The translations under genes were made by a program, and so were the position numbers. The notes beneath the pieces are model-generated. The model was given only the letters and a program-made list of their open reading frames with translations. It did not search any database and was not told the DNA's origin. A DNA stretch of 64,000 bases from Zhengitettix transpicula (Eukaryota; Arthropoda; Insecta; Orthoptera; Tetrigidae): positions 98,074,532-98,138,531 of the forward strand of contig CM073591.1 in NCBI GenBank assembly GCA_037074705.1, written 5' to 3'. Positions 49,911-61,610 of this stretch are shown here, piece by piece. The first letter of the stretch is position 1; every line of letters starts with the position of its first letter.

Positions 49911-49985
49911 GACCTCCTGTGGTATAGAGTTAGTGTTAATGCTTCGAATTACAGAGGGTTCGAATCCCGGCGAGGGCATGAATGT
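49911..49985 (+). repeat. tRNA-derived SINE head, family shared with 63107-63190
   Basis: A degraded A-box region (GGTATAGAGTTAGTG) is followed by ACAGAGGGTTCGAATCCCGG with a perfect B-box GGTTCGAATCC, then CGAGGGCATGAATGTTGTG. The minus-strand element at 63107-63190 shares ACAGAGG, GGTTCGAA.CCCGGC and GGG.ATG.ATGTT at the same spacing. Confidence 0.65.
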
Positions 49986-49989
49986 TGTG

Positions 49990-51050
49990 TTAGTGTTTTA
50001 ATAGGGTTTACTGAGAAACTACCGTCAATTAGTTCCCCGACGAAGATAAAATTCAACTAGGTACCTAATGAGTCGCTAATGAGTACAGCTTGTGACGCGA
50101 CTGAAAACAAAGACAATTTTAAAAAAAATAAAGAGAAAATATTAAAGGCTAATTAATTTGTAAGAAAAAGTTTGGTGTCACTTTATGTATTGGGGCGAAG
50201 GGGTTATTTATTGATTTAGCTATTGTAACACTACTTCTCAACTACTGTGTCCAATTAGTTCCGAAATAGGAGCCCGCAGAGCAAGGAGCAACACAACCAC
50301 ATAATTACAGTTGACGATCACAGAAACGTGGTGTGGTATTTATATCATCATTTAAATTTGTCTGCTTTTGGCTATTTTTTATTATCTTATTAAAATATCA
50401 CCATTTTAGGTCGATCTTTCTTGGGCCAAGAAATACGATTGGTCCAGACTTGTCCATTTAAATTTAATATATTTCTGGAAACGTCACTTTGCCACGGTTT
50501 CAACACACCAGGAAAAGTCCAGAATGCAAGGATTATCTCCCCGCCACGGTGGCGCCTGGTCAAATTCCAACATGCCAAGCTTTCAACCCTTGCTAATATC
50601 TAATAAAATTAAATAAAAAATATATAAACCACGTATCAAAATATCACGCTATAGTGCATTCCGTTAAATATACTACAATAATTAGACTAAGGAAAATGTC
50701 GCAATTTTTCATTAAGGCCTGATCATTAGTTTCATGAAATCATAATTCTGAAACTTTTCATTCATAAAAATACTTGATTTACATTTTATAATTTTTGATT
50801 TTGAAGATACTATTATTTACTATCGTAATATTATAACCTCTTAAATTGATTACTACTTAAAATTTATTACCATTAGTCATTTGTACACAAAATAATCATC
50901 TAACAAATGTAGTTGTGATATCCGCTGTTGTGTTAATAATTTAAATTGAGCTTATCGTATCAAATTCAAAGACAATAAGCATCTAATGCGAGTATAAAAT
51001 TTACATGATTTAAAATTTCCTGTCTAGTTTTTCTATTGGTAGCAGTACTG
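49990..51050. other. Non-coding stretch
   Basis: AT-rich DNA without genes. A GC-richer block at about 50500-50570 includes the inverted pair CCGCCACGGTGGCG and may be part of an unrecognised repeat. Confidence 0.45.
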
Positions 51051-51054
51051 GACA

Positions 51055-53230
51055 ATAGATAGATAGATAGATTTATTCACCATTAGCCCTCTAAAGAGGA
51101 AATAGGATTCGTCACAAATGTACAGTAGATAAATTATATATAAACATGTAATACACAAAAACACACACAAAAATTCATATCTGTTTACATTTGTCTAGTC
51201 ACTACAATCATACACACTATCTTTAGGAAACACGCACACTACACTAATCACTTCCTGGTATTCATCTCCTGTCGCTTGGTACGGAGGGATGTCGTCATAG
51301 ATATTTACTAAAACAGAAAGCAGAGGCAGGAAAACAGAACCAAAAGGGGGAAACTGGACAAACTGTTTACATATTTATAGCATATTCGGCAATTTTGTAG
51401 GCAAGGCAGTTCAACGAATGTGAGACCGATTCAAAAATTCGTGTACGGAGTAATAAGTTTCATTTACAAGGAAAGTTTTACACTCCTTGACGAATGAGTT
51501 GTAGTTGTTGATGTTCTTTACATGTTCAGGAAGGCTGTTAAATAGTGCGATACCGAAATAATGAACGCTAGACTCATAGAGACTGAGGCTGTGCTTGTCA
51601 GACCTGAGAACTGAACGGTTCCTCCATGATTGTCCCCGTTACTTGCAAAAAGGTTCACGATGCGTTTAACAAATTTAAGTATTTCTAATATGTAAGCGCT
51701 AGGTAGAGTCAGAATATGAAGTCTTTTGAACTGAGGTCTGCAGCTTTCTCTAGCATCTGAACCTGATATAATTCTAATGGCTCGTTTTTGCAGTTTGAAA
51801 ACATCCACACTACGAGAACAATTGCCCCAGTTGGCAATACCGTAACACATATGTGAATGAAAGTAGGCAAAGTAGACTTGTGAAGCAGTTATTGTATCAA
51901 CTTGTTGCATCAATAGTCTCAATGAGTAACAAACAGAACTAAGTTTGCGCACGAGGCGATCAATGTGCAAGTTCCATTTTAATTTACTGTCGACCTGCAA
52001 ACCGAGGAAAGTCGCTTGATCTGAGAACTTATCCGTTACGATGTTGTTGGTTTCTGTTGTAAAACGAACTAACTTAGTTTTCTGAACTTTGTGCGTTAAT
52101 TTATTGGCGGCGAACCAAGTATTTAGGTTTCTAGAAGCAGTCTCAATCTTCGCATTGAGATTATTTAAATCAATGTCAGTAATTAACAAATTAGTGTCAT
52201 CTGCGTATAAGACAGATTTTATAGGTTCCATATATTCTGGAATATCGTTAATATACAAAAGAAAAAGCAGTGGACCTAATATTGAGCCCTGAAATGCCTT
52301 CCCATTCTGACAAGTGCACCTCACCAGCTTTGTTTTTTAAGGCTAACTTCTGTTTCCGATTGTTGAGATAAGATTCAAAGAGTGCCAAAGCGTTGCCTCT
52401 GATCCCATAATATTCTAATTTTTGGAGAAGTATGCTGTGATCTACAAGATCAAATGCCTTCGAGAGATCAGCAAAAATTTCGGCTACTTTCAGTTTTTCA
52501 TCAAGGGAATTTTGTAAACTTTGAATGAACTCGTACATAGCAGTGCTCGTGGATTTTTGTTTGAGGAAGTCGTGTTGAGCCGGAGTAATTACTTTATACT
52601 TAGTCAAGAATTCAAGTAACTTTTTGTGTAGAATTTTTTCTACTATTTTTGAAAATATCGGAAGTAGAGAAATTGGTCTGTAATTTGATGCGTCGGTGGG
52701 CAAACCCTTTTTGAAGATCGGAATAACTTTTGCAGCTTTAAGGGAGTCGGGAAAAATGCCGGTAGAAAGACATGCGTGGAATATGATTTGAAGGGGAGTA
52801 GCTATGACGTCGGCACAGTAGTTCACAACTTTGCTTGAGATGCCATATATATCCGCAGTTTGGATACATTTTAACTTTCTTATTACGTTTATTATTTCGA
52901 TATTGGTAACCGGTTGAAGGAAAATGGAATTCTGAACACTCGGTACGGCGTTTTGTAGCAGTTTATAAAAAGCACGACCTTCTGATGACTTATTGTTAGA
53001 AAATTGATCCGACACATGAACCAAATTTGAATTAAATATACCCGCAGCGTCTCTGTTGGTGAAAGTTTTACCGTTGTCGACAAGCTTAATATCTGCCACG
53101 TTATAATTGACTTTACCTGAGATATTTTTAATCTCCTCCCAAGTTGCTTTTATTTTGTTATTTGAGTTTGCTATATACTCCAATGTATGTAATTTTTTAG
53201 CAGCTACAGGCACTTTCCTGTAGATACGTC
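51055..53230 (-). mobile_element. 5'-truncated LINE of the CR1/L2/Jockey group
   Basis: Two minus-strand frames, 53213-52248 and 52324-51518, overlap and together make most of a reverse transcriptase; one frameshift near 52300 separates them. Motifs in order: YRRIYRK linker, KAAKVIPIFKKG, ASNYRPISLLPIFSKIVEK, KSTSTAMYEFI, FADLSKAFDLVDHSILL, QGSILGPLLFLLYINDIP, LYADDTNLLI (catalytic YADD), FLGLQVDSKLKWNLHI and IANWGNCS. The 3' end is an AATAAATC followed by ATCT repeats (51055-51075 on the plus strand), the microsatellite-type tail seen in CR1/L2 relatives. The endonuclease is missing. Relatively young compared with the Jockey copies, having few breaks. Confidence 0.88.
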
Positions 53231-53248
53231 TATAAGATCGTAAGAAAG

Positions 53249-53360
53249 TTCCGCATCCCCCCTTTTCTAATCCCTTCCTATGCTATTAAAGGGGAGTTGC
53301 CCAATGTGGATCACCCTCATGTAGCCTGTTGCCCTAAAAAAAAAAAAAAAAAAAAAAAAA
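53249..53360 (+). mobile_element. 5'-truncated SINE copy, same family as 48262
   Basis: About 85 bp match the 3' end of the SINE at 48518-48601 with few differences, followed by a 25-A tail. It abuts the truncated 5' end of the LINE at 53230. Confidence 0.85.
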
Positions 53361-53674
53361 GAATTGTGGCGATAAATTAATATTTTTAAATTTATTCATT
53401 TGGCAGAGCCTTTCGCGAGAAACTAGTAGCCTTTAGTTATCCAATTTATTACTTTTATATATATAGATATATATTAACCCTTTTCACTCGAGAGATCCGT
53501 AGCGGAGCCCTCGAGCTTGAAGACGATAATATTTTTCGAGAAGAAATAACTCGACGACATTCCAGAATTATAATAGAATAACATATCGAAAATAATTTTG
53601 TAACCTTCGACGGGGTTGTTTAAGAAATAGGCAAATATTTTATCCAGTATTTCAAGAGGTCCAAATATATTTTA
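53361..53674. other. Non-coding stretch, possible piggyBac-type edge
   Basis: TTAACCCTTTTCACTCG at 53475-53491 resembles a piggyBac-type TTAA target with CCC terminus. No partner end or transposase was found. Confidence 0.3.
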
Positions 53675-54913
53675 CGAGGCGTGTCCGGAAAATAAGTACC
53701 GTTTGGTTGTACCGCCATGCTAGAGTCTCAGTTACGCACATCTACACATCTCTCTCTAGTTCATTTTCCACTGACGCCATTACAGTCGGATTGTGTTTCT
53801 TTACATTTCTTAGTGATCGTTCAAAATGTTGAAGACAATTTCTGATCCCGTCGACTGGGAAGTACGTTCTGTAATACGGTTTTTGAACGCAAAGAATGTT
53901 AAGCCAGCTGAAATTCATGGTCAACTTGTAGAGATTTGTGGTGAAAATGTAATGACAGATAGAATGGTGAGAAAGTGGGTTAGACAATTCAATGATGGAC
54001 GAACCCATGTTCATGACGAACCGCGGAATTGACGGCCTTCTGTTGTCAATGATTGTTTGGTTGAAAAAGTGAATCAGAAAATTCGTGAAAACAGACGCTT
54101 CACAATAAGAATGATCTGTGATGACTTTCCACATATTTCAAATAATGTTATGCATGAGATTGCCAGAAATCGCTTAAATTATCGCAAATTGCGTACCCGT
54201 TGGGTTCCGAAAATGCTGAAGGATGTCCACAAAACGAAGCGACGTGGCAGTGCTTTGACATTTCTTACTCGATACAGCGACGAGGGAGATAAATTCTTAA
54301 ACAATATTGTGACCAGTGATGAAAGTTGGCTTTGTCATGTCACTCCAAGGATCAAAACAACTTTCGATGGAGTGGAGGCACTCAGGATCCCCCCTCCCCC
54401 CCCCCCAAAAAAAAACCCAACATAAATTCAAATTTTCAGCAAAAAATATCATGTGCACTGTGTCCAGGTACAGACAGGGAGTTCTGTTTATTGAGTTCTT
54501 TCCCAGAGGTGAAACCTTCAATGCGGTACGATTCTGTGAAACATTAAGAAAAATTCGGTGCGCAATTCAAAACAGAAGACGTGGAATGCTCAGTCTAGGC
54601 ATTGTGTTGCTTCATGACAACGCACGTCCTCATTCTGCTGGTGTCACTCAACATTCTGACAACCACTATTTCTTGAACTTGAAGCGTGATTTTTCACGCT
54701 TTCACAGCGATGATGACGCAAGAAATGGTGTTCAACAGTGGCTGTCTTCATTGGCGACATCTTTCTATGAAGAGTGCATACAAAATTCGGTTTCCCGCTA
54801 TGTAGAAAGATATTTAAAAAATGCTCTTTCATGTAAAGATAAATTTTGTTTTGAAAAAAATGTTTTTGAGTTAGTTTTGCCAAAACCTGTGCTTACTTTC
54901 CGGACAGGTCTCG
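53675..54913 (+). mobile_element. Dead mariner transposon (1239 bp)
   Basis: The element starts CGAGGCGTGTCCGGAAAATA and ends, on the other strand, CGAGACCTGTCCGGAAAGTA, flanked by TA dinucleotides (53673-53674, 54914-54915). These are about 26-bp terminal inverted repeats with TA target duplication, as in Tc1/mariner. Length is typical of mariner. Confidence 0.93.
53826..54830 (+). pseudogene. Mariner transposase pseudogene
   Basis: The frame begins MLKTISDPVDWEVRSVIRFL at 53826. It shows the N-terminal DNA-binding region, WVPKML, the first catalytic aspartate in VTSDESWL, and the second in LLHDNARPHS. Damage: an in-frame TGA at 54030 where a glycine codon is expected; a C-run/A-run tract at 54391-54415 that shifts the frame; and loss of the region between ARPHSAG and LKRDF, which removes the third-aspartate block. 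It cannot make active transposase. Confidence 0.88.
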
Positions 54914-54915
54914 TA

Positions 54916-56129
54916 TATATTCGCGGCTAAAAATGTGTGAAGTCTTTATACAACGAGCCTTGAGAAGACAAATCGTTTTCGATCGATTCTTCATCTGAGC
55001 AACGTTCTACTATTTCTGGGATATGTTTTCTACTGGGGCATGCTGAGAAAGCAGGGAGGGTCACGACAATGTTAAACTTAATAATTGCGCCAAATTCACA
55101 TCTGAGAATTACATTTTTAATTATTCAAGACATGAAAATGTAATGTGGGCTGTGTACAATTTTAGTGACCAAATTATAATTACTGTTTGGATAATTTAAG
55201 TTCTAGTTTACCTTAATATACAATTAAAAAATTAAAATATATTTTCTTAGAAAGGAATTTTGTCTCGTGTATCACCCCACACTTTTAGAATGGTATATAC
55301 TTTCATCCTCATGTTTTAAATACTAAAAAATAACACCAATTTAAAATTACGGTTTGCCGTTGACACATTGATTATTAAATCCATAGAAATAAAAATTCAT
55401 CATAGCAATACATGTAGGCGTTTAAATTCAAACCATCGTTATTTATTTTTTTCTCATTTTTCCTGCAAATTAATAATACCTCATATAATTAAATAAATTC
55501 CTGAGTGCTAAATTTAGTTAAAGAGTCATTTTCCTGACAAGTATTTATTATTTTGGTTTCTTAAACGAAAGTAGAATTTCAACTACCTTTTTTGTGCAGA
55601 GTTCAAAGGTGATATTTTAAGTAGCCTTATGCCAATCGACGACAATCAACTGTTTTCATATAAATATAATATAAAGTACTTTATAAGTGACCCCATACAA
55701 TATTTGGATCAGAAACCAATTTTGCAGCTTCTCGGGTGATAGCTGAATTACGAAACTAAAATGCTTTTCATAACATTGGAGTGATTTCAATAAGACCGTA
55801 TTGTAAAGTAATTTTTTTATTGCAGAAAGCAGTTAAATATGGCACTATTACAATGACATTATTAAATTATTTGTAATTTCTTAGTAATCATAGTGATTTA
55901 CTTAGAATGCTTTTTTGTTCATAAATATGTTTTATTGGACGTTAAAGTCGTTTAAATCGTGACCAGTGCGTCACGATGATTCATTTCAGTGATTTTCCAA
56001 TGATATGACTAATATATTTATCAACATGATAGTATAAAGAAAACGTAATTAAATATAAACTATTTCCTACAGTGTAAACCGTCGATATTTCTGAGAGCAT
56101 CTGGAAATGCACAGGCTGTTGGACGTTGT

Positions 56130-56170
<41 letters not shown>

Positions 56171-56262
56171 AATTAAGCCGAAACTCAATAAACCATATTC
56201 ATTCTATGATGTTTTAGGCTACGCTTAAAACTTTTTTTCCCAATACATCTTCACTTTTACCA
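54916..56262. other. Non-coding stretch
   Basis: About 1.3 kb of AT-rich DNA between the mariner and the stop codon of LRR gene B, with a TA microsatellite at 56132-56167. The last part is presumably the LRR gene B 3' UTR. Nothing else recognised. Confidence 0.55.
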
Positions 56263-57033
56263 TTAATGATGAACAGTTAATTCGTGTGTCGTGCACAGAT
56301 TGTTTAAATTGGACCATTTAGTACCTTTCAGACCTGGAGGGTCGTCACATTCAGGGTCTTCTACAAAAGTAATGTTATGCTCCCGAAATAAATTTATAAG
56401 AATGCTTGTGTCACAGTTACAGAACCACTTATTGTCAGCGAAGGCTACCTTTACGTTGTAATTAAAAACGAATAGTGAGGCGTCTATGGTCTGCAAATCA
56501 TTTGCAGCTATATTCACATACTGAAGGCTGCTAGTAAAAGCATCATTTGTTTCATAAATAATTTCGGCTAAATTGACCTTTGCAAGATTTAAGTTCTTTA
56601 AATTTGTTAATGGTCTAAACAATTGCATGTTAACAGAAGGTAAAAAATTCCCATTAAGGCTTAAATACTGCATATTGGTATTGGAAATGAAAAGGTTGCT
56701 CTGTATTTCTGTAAGCAAATTATTCATTAAACTCAAGGTCCTGAGATTTAGCAGGTCGCTGAAAGTGTCGTTTAGTATCACTGATATCTGATTGCTAGAA
56801 AGCAGCAAGTCTTCGAGATTGGGATAGAGCCGAAACGAATCTGGGCCAATGGTAGGTATGTTGTTCTGAAGAATGTCTAAGTATGTTATCGTTTGCGGCA
56901 GACACAACGGCACAGTATCCAAGCCCAGTTTCCAGCAGCTCACTGTAAGGTCGCTGACGTCGCAGTTCATGCATTGGCCAGAAGACGAACCACATAGGAG
57001 GACAACTCCCACCAGAGTGATTAGCAAGCGCAT
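56263..57033 (-). CDS. Secreted leucine-rich-repeat protein B (256 aa), paralogue of A
   Basis: Start ATG at 57033 follows a minus-strand splice acceptor (TTTCAGCTGCAG, ending about 57037), so a 5' UTR exon lies upstream. Stop TAA at 56263-56265. Signal peptide at residues 1-19. LRRNT cysteines at 21, 24, 33 and 44 (QCMNC ... CWKLGL ... CLP), identical positions to protein A. About six LRRs follow (LDILQNNIPTI, LEDLLLSSNQISVI, LRTLSLMNNLLTEI, MQYLSLNGNFLPSV), then an LRRCT cap beginning NKWFCNCD. No transmembrane segment. By eye it aligns with protein A almost without gaps at roughly 40-45% identity. A BEL/Pao retrotransposon sits about 125 bp upstream of the acceptor, inside the presumed 5' intron. 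Intact. Confidence 0.87.
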   Translation of the reverse strand: MRLLITLVGVVLLCGSSSGQCMNCDVSDLTVSCWKLGLDTVPLCLPQTITYLDILQNNIPTIGPDSFRLYPNLEDLLLSSNQISVILNDTFSDLLNLRTLSLMNNLLTEIQSNLFISNTNMQYLSLNGNFLPSVNMQLFRPLTNLKNLNLAKVNLAEIIYETNDAFTSSLQYVNIAANDLQTIDASLFVFNYNVKVAFADNKWFCNCDTSILINLFREHNITFVEDPECDDPPGLKGTKWSNLNNLCTTHELTVHH

Positions 57034-57161
57034 TTTCTGCAGCTGAAACATTAGAATGAATTCTAAAAATAAATAAAACTGTAATGAGTGACATGTTAAT
57101 AATTATCGTACAATATATAATTATTAATATCTTTATTACTACTAATAATACTTGACTCGAC

Positions 57162-57416
57162 TGTTCAGGATTGGTAATGTAGTAGAGCGGAGGCCAGATG
57201 GCCGGACCCTATTGTTTGGAAAAAACCCTGGTCCGAGGGTCAGGTAGAAAAAGTACTGTAAGCTTTGAGGAATCTAGCAGTGGTCAGCTCGGCAGTGTGG
57301 CGTAAACATTCTGCTAAATAAATACGCACAATATTAAATATTAAAACTAAATCTACAATTCAATTATTTTCCCTACCAATATTTCAGGCTGTTTCAAGTT
57401 AACTATTATGTTAACA
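57162..57416 (+). repeat. 5' LTR of the BEL/Pao element
   Basis: Starts TGTTCAGGATTGG and ends TTATGTTAACA (TG...CA). It is followed shortly by TGGTCCTCTGGAGTCGGATT, whose TGG start suggests a primer-binding site; the matching tRNA was not identified. Confidence 0.95.
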
Positions 57417-57573
57417 ATTTATGGTCCTCTGGAGTCGGATTCAAAATATTTCGTAGCAGTTCTATATTGTGCTTCGGCGCTTACAAAGTTATAACTTGTA
57501 AGTGTTACAACGGTTTTCGAGGTTGTTCGTAAATTACTTCACGACACTCACATTATCTGCTAAGATTTGCAAA

Positions 57574-58790
57574 ATGTCGAAAGCAGACAAGAAGCAAATG
57601 GAGAGATTAATACAGGAGCAGTATATATTGAAGCAGGAGATTCTGGACGTCAAAAATCAACTTTCTGCGAGATCTTCAATTTTGGTGCCTATGCTAAAAG
57701 CGTGCCTACAAAAACTTGAAGTGGTCTGGGACAAATATCGTACGCAGCATGCGGAAATTCATTCTCTGAAGACTTTCGAGGATGAACAGAAGATCTACTT
57801 CCAGGATGACGATTTCAACACTACCTGGGAGGCTTTTCAAGAAATATTCTACTTCATCTTGGAGAAACTTTCCTAAGAAACATCTATCCAGAACTCAACA
57901 CTGAACAACGCTGGAGCCTGCGCACCATCGTCACAAGTTAATTTACCTCGTATTGTTCTTCCTTCTTTTAATGGAAAAGTTACAGACTGGATAAATTTTC
58001 GTGAACTATTTACATCCTTAGTTATTAATAATAATTCTTTATCAGATATTGACAGATTGCATTATTTAAAGTCATGTCTTGTCGGTGAAATCAGTAACCT
58101 GTTGTGTGGCATTTGCTTGTCAGATTCAAATTTTGTAGAAGCGTGGAATTTGTTACAAAGCCGTTTAGATAATAATCGTTCCTTAATTAACGCATACCTG
58201 AAGCAATTTTGTGAGTTTCCAGCAATTACCTCTGATTTCCTGCCAAATCTTAAAAAATTAAGAGATATTTCTAATTCAGTTAGAACTGCCTTTAATAATT
58301 TAAAAATTAAGTCAGAAGACCATTTTTTAGTCTATTTGATTGTTTCAAAATTAGATATACAATCCCGCAAGGAATGGGAAATGCATGTAAGTGATACAAC
58401 TGAATTTGTGAAATATTGTGATTTGGAATCCTTCATTTCATCTCGTATACGTGCATTAGAAGCTATTCCCGTGTATAACTTTAGAGGTGTCAAAACACGT
58501 AATGCTCAACAATTTTCTAAGAATAATTCCTTAAATTCTAATCAAACATCTGTGATTAAAAAATGTTGTTTTTGTAATGGCGATCATAAGATATGGCTTG
58601 TGATGCATTCAAGAATTTGTCAGTGTTCACTCGGCATTCTTATATTCGAAAGAATCAACGCTGTATTAATTGTTTAGCGAAAGGCCATAATCTCCAGGCC
58701 TGCCCTAGTAAGTTTTCGTGCAAACATTACCATAAGAGACACCATTATCTGTTACATCAAGAAGCAATTCAGGAAATGCAAATTCAAACT
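57574..58790 (+). pseudogene. BEL/Pao gag-like region, broken
   Basis: ATG at 57574 (MSKADKKQ). The same frame is interrupted by TAA at 57874-57876 and then continues with the BEL-type gag region (PRIVLPSFNGKVTDWINFRE, YLKSCLVGEISNL). A frameshift near 58590 precedes the zinc-knuckle region (RCINCLAKGHNLQACPSKFS then CKHYHKRHH). Not expressible as one protein. Confidence 0.88.
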
Positions 58791-61202
58791 TCCGCCTTAA
58801 CTAATTCTGCTGGGTTTCAACTTCGTAAATGGTGTAGTAATTCACCTGCACTCCTTTCTAGTATTGATTCGTCTGATCATGGATTGGCAGTTGAATTTCC
58901 CTTAGAAGAAATCACGAGTTTTTGGAATCCTAAAGAAGATGCTTATAAATTCAATGTTTCCCCATCAATAAATACCACTATTAATAGGCGAAACATTCTA
59001 TCTTCTATATTGTCTTCTAAATTGTTTGATCCTCTCGGCTGGGTCTCACCAGTTATTATTAATGCTAAAATACTTCTTCAATCATTGTGGCTGTTGAAAG
59101 TTTCCTGGGATGAAGAACTGCCAAAACAAATTGTTAAAAAGTGGATTGTAGTTAGAGACAATTTATCAGCTTTATCTTCTGTAACTATTCCTCGTTGGAT
59201 CCATTATGATAAATATATTGATGTTGTCGAACTTCATGGTTTTTCAGACGCTTCAATCTCGGCTTACTCTGCTGTTATATATATACGTATTGTAACCAGA
59301 TCAGGTTCTATATTTGTTTCTTTATTGAATGCTAAAACAAAAGTCGCTCCTCTTAAAACTTTAAGTATACCTCGATTGGAGCTCTGTGCCGCTTCTATTC
59401 TTGCGAAACTGATGGTTACTCTACAAAAGGCATAAGATATTTCAAAAATTTCATTACATTGTTGGTCAGATTCAACTATTGTTTTAAGTTGGCTGCAGAA
59501 ACCTGCCGCTACATGGTCAGTGTTTGTTGCAAATCGAATTTAAAATATTCAGACAATTATTCCCAATGCTATTTGGAGACATGTTCCAACAAAGGATAAT
59601 CCTGCAGACTGTGCTTCACGCGGTTTGTCACCTGCTGAATTGCTAAATTATTCTTTATGGTGGAATGGGCCAAAATGGCTTTCTTACCCATCAGACAAAT
59701 GGCCTACATCAGTAATAAAATTAGAATCGACTGAACTCGAGAAACGCAATCAATTTACTTCACATCACTTAGAAAAAACTGATGCTATTTATCTTCGTTT
59801 CTCATCTTGGTCAAGACTATTGCGTGTTACCGCATACATGATTAAATTTATTGATGGGCTGAAACGAAAATCTGAGAGAACCATATTTCTTTCTGGCAAT
59901 GACATTACGCACACTGCTGAGGTTTGGATAAGGTGCATTCAAAATGAAGAATTTGCCACAGAAATTTCTCTTATCGATAAAAAACGAGAACTTCCTAAAT
60001 CCTCTAAATAAAGATCATTAAATCACTTTCTAGATTCATCAAATATTCTTACAAAAGTGTCGGTTATTTCCCGCCATTCTTCCTCGACATTACATATCAA
60101 CATTAATAGTTAGACAAATGCACCAGAATTTATTACATGCTGGTACTCAATTAACTCTTGGTGTTTTACGAGGAAGATATTGGATTCTTGGAGCGAGATC
60201 TCTTGTCAAGACACAATTGTGTAACGTGTAGTAGATTTAAAGCTTCTACCAATTATCAGCAAATGGCTGACTTGCCTTCTGTACGGTGTTCTCCTCATCG
60301 TATCTTCTCTCATACCGGAGTAGACTACGCTGGACCCTTTAATATTCGCGAAAGCTCTGGTCGTGGTCGTAAATCGCATAAGTCTTATATAGCTGTCTTT
60401 GTTTGTTTTTCTACACGTGCCGTACATTTAGAACTCGTTAACGATTATTCTTCCGCAGCATTTTTAGCGGCATACGTCGATTTGTATCTCGACGCGGTAT
60501 ACCTAGCAATATGTACAGTGATAATGCCGCGAATTTCTATGGCGCTAATAAAGAATTATCAATTGCAATTATCGCCGTTAGGAAGGACCCTATTGTTAAA
60601 TCAATTTTTGCAAATGATGGAACTACATGGCATTTTCTACCGCCAGCAGTCCCTCATTTCGGAGGCTTATGGGAGGCTGGTGTGAAAAGTGTCAAAAATC
60701 ATTTACGAAAGATCGTAGGCACAGCCACTCTAACTTTTGAAGAGTTTGTTACACTCCTAACTCAGATTGAATGTTGCTTTAATTCACGTCCCATCGCGCC
60801 TCTTAAAGATGATTGTGATTCTTTCGATGTATTAACTCCTGGCCATTTTTTGATTGGTACATCTTTAAAATCTATTCCTGAATCTTCTGTTTTAAATTTC
60901 AACGATAATCGACTTTCTCGCTGGCAACTAGTACAAAAGCTTGCAGAGCGATTCTGGAGCCGTGATTACAACTGCGTAATAAATGGGTATCAACAAAGCC
61001 TAACGTCAAGTGTGGCGAAATAGTACTAATTAAAAATACTAATCTTCCTCCTAGTAAATGGGAATTAGGACGCATTATTTCATGTTCACCCGGACGAGAT
61101 AATTTAGTTCGTGTGGTAACAATAAAAACAGCGAATTCTCAGTACGTACGCCCTATAACACAAATTTGTAAATTGCCTGTTCCTATTACCTTCATGAAAT
61201 AA
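58791..61202 (+). pseudogene. BEL/Pao pol remnant: RNase H and integrase, RT deleted
   Basis: After the zinc knuckle the sequence jumps to the region just after the reverse transcriptase (LRKWCSNSPALLSSI, SKLFDPLGWVSPVI), so protease and RT are lost by a deletion near 58790. RNase H motifs follow (LHGFSDASISAYSAVIY, IPRLELCAA, CWSDSTIVLSWL, HVPTKDNPADCASRG). Integrase blocks come next (HTGVDYAGPFNIR, SDNAANFYGA, VPHFGGLWEAGVKSVK), then the C-terminal domain (WELGRIISCSPGRDNLVRVV). At least four frameshifts or stops. Ends TAA at 61200-61202. Confidence 0.9.
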
Positions 61203-61610
61203 AGTTAGTATTGTAATTGTCTTAATCAAGTATATCGATATATATGTATATAATTAATAAAATTCAATAATTAGCTTAGGAACAAACCTTAATAGAAAAT
61301 TGTTAAAATGCTAAATATTTTCACATAAACTGTATGTAATGTTTCAAACCTATATGATTAATTGTTATAATAAAATAAAGTTCACCCTGCATACCATTCT
61401 GTAAATTAATAAGCCAATGATAATATTGTATGTAAATATTGAATGTAATTAGAAAATCCTTTAGTTGAATATTGTTAATTTTCTGCAATTTCTATTACTC
61501 TTTGTAATGTAAATATTTTTTTTTCTTGTACCTACAGCTTTCAATATTTTGTTTATTGTATAATATGCTTTGTAATTATGCATTTTGTTTGTCCTGCAAG
61601 GCTGGCGGTA

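Noticed and set aside
53475..53491. TTAACCCTTTTCACTCG, a possible piggyBac terminus
   Set aside because: No matching right end ending in GGGTTAA at a sensible distance, and no piggyBac transposase motif on either side of the mariner.
53742..54134. 130-codon minus-strand frame
   Set aside because: Antisense shadow of the mariner transposase start.
54297..54547. Short frames overlapping the mariner
   Set aside because: Shadow frames of the broken transposase.
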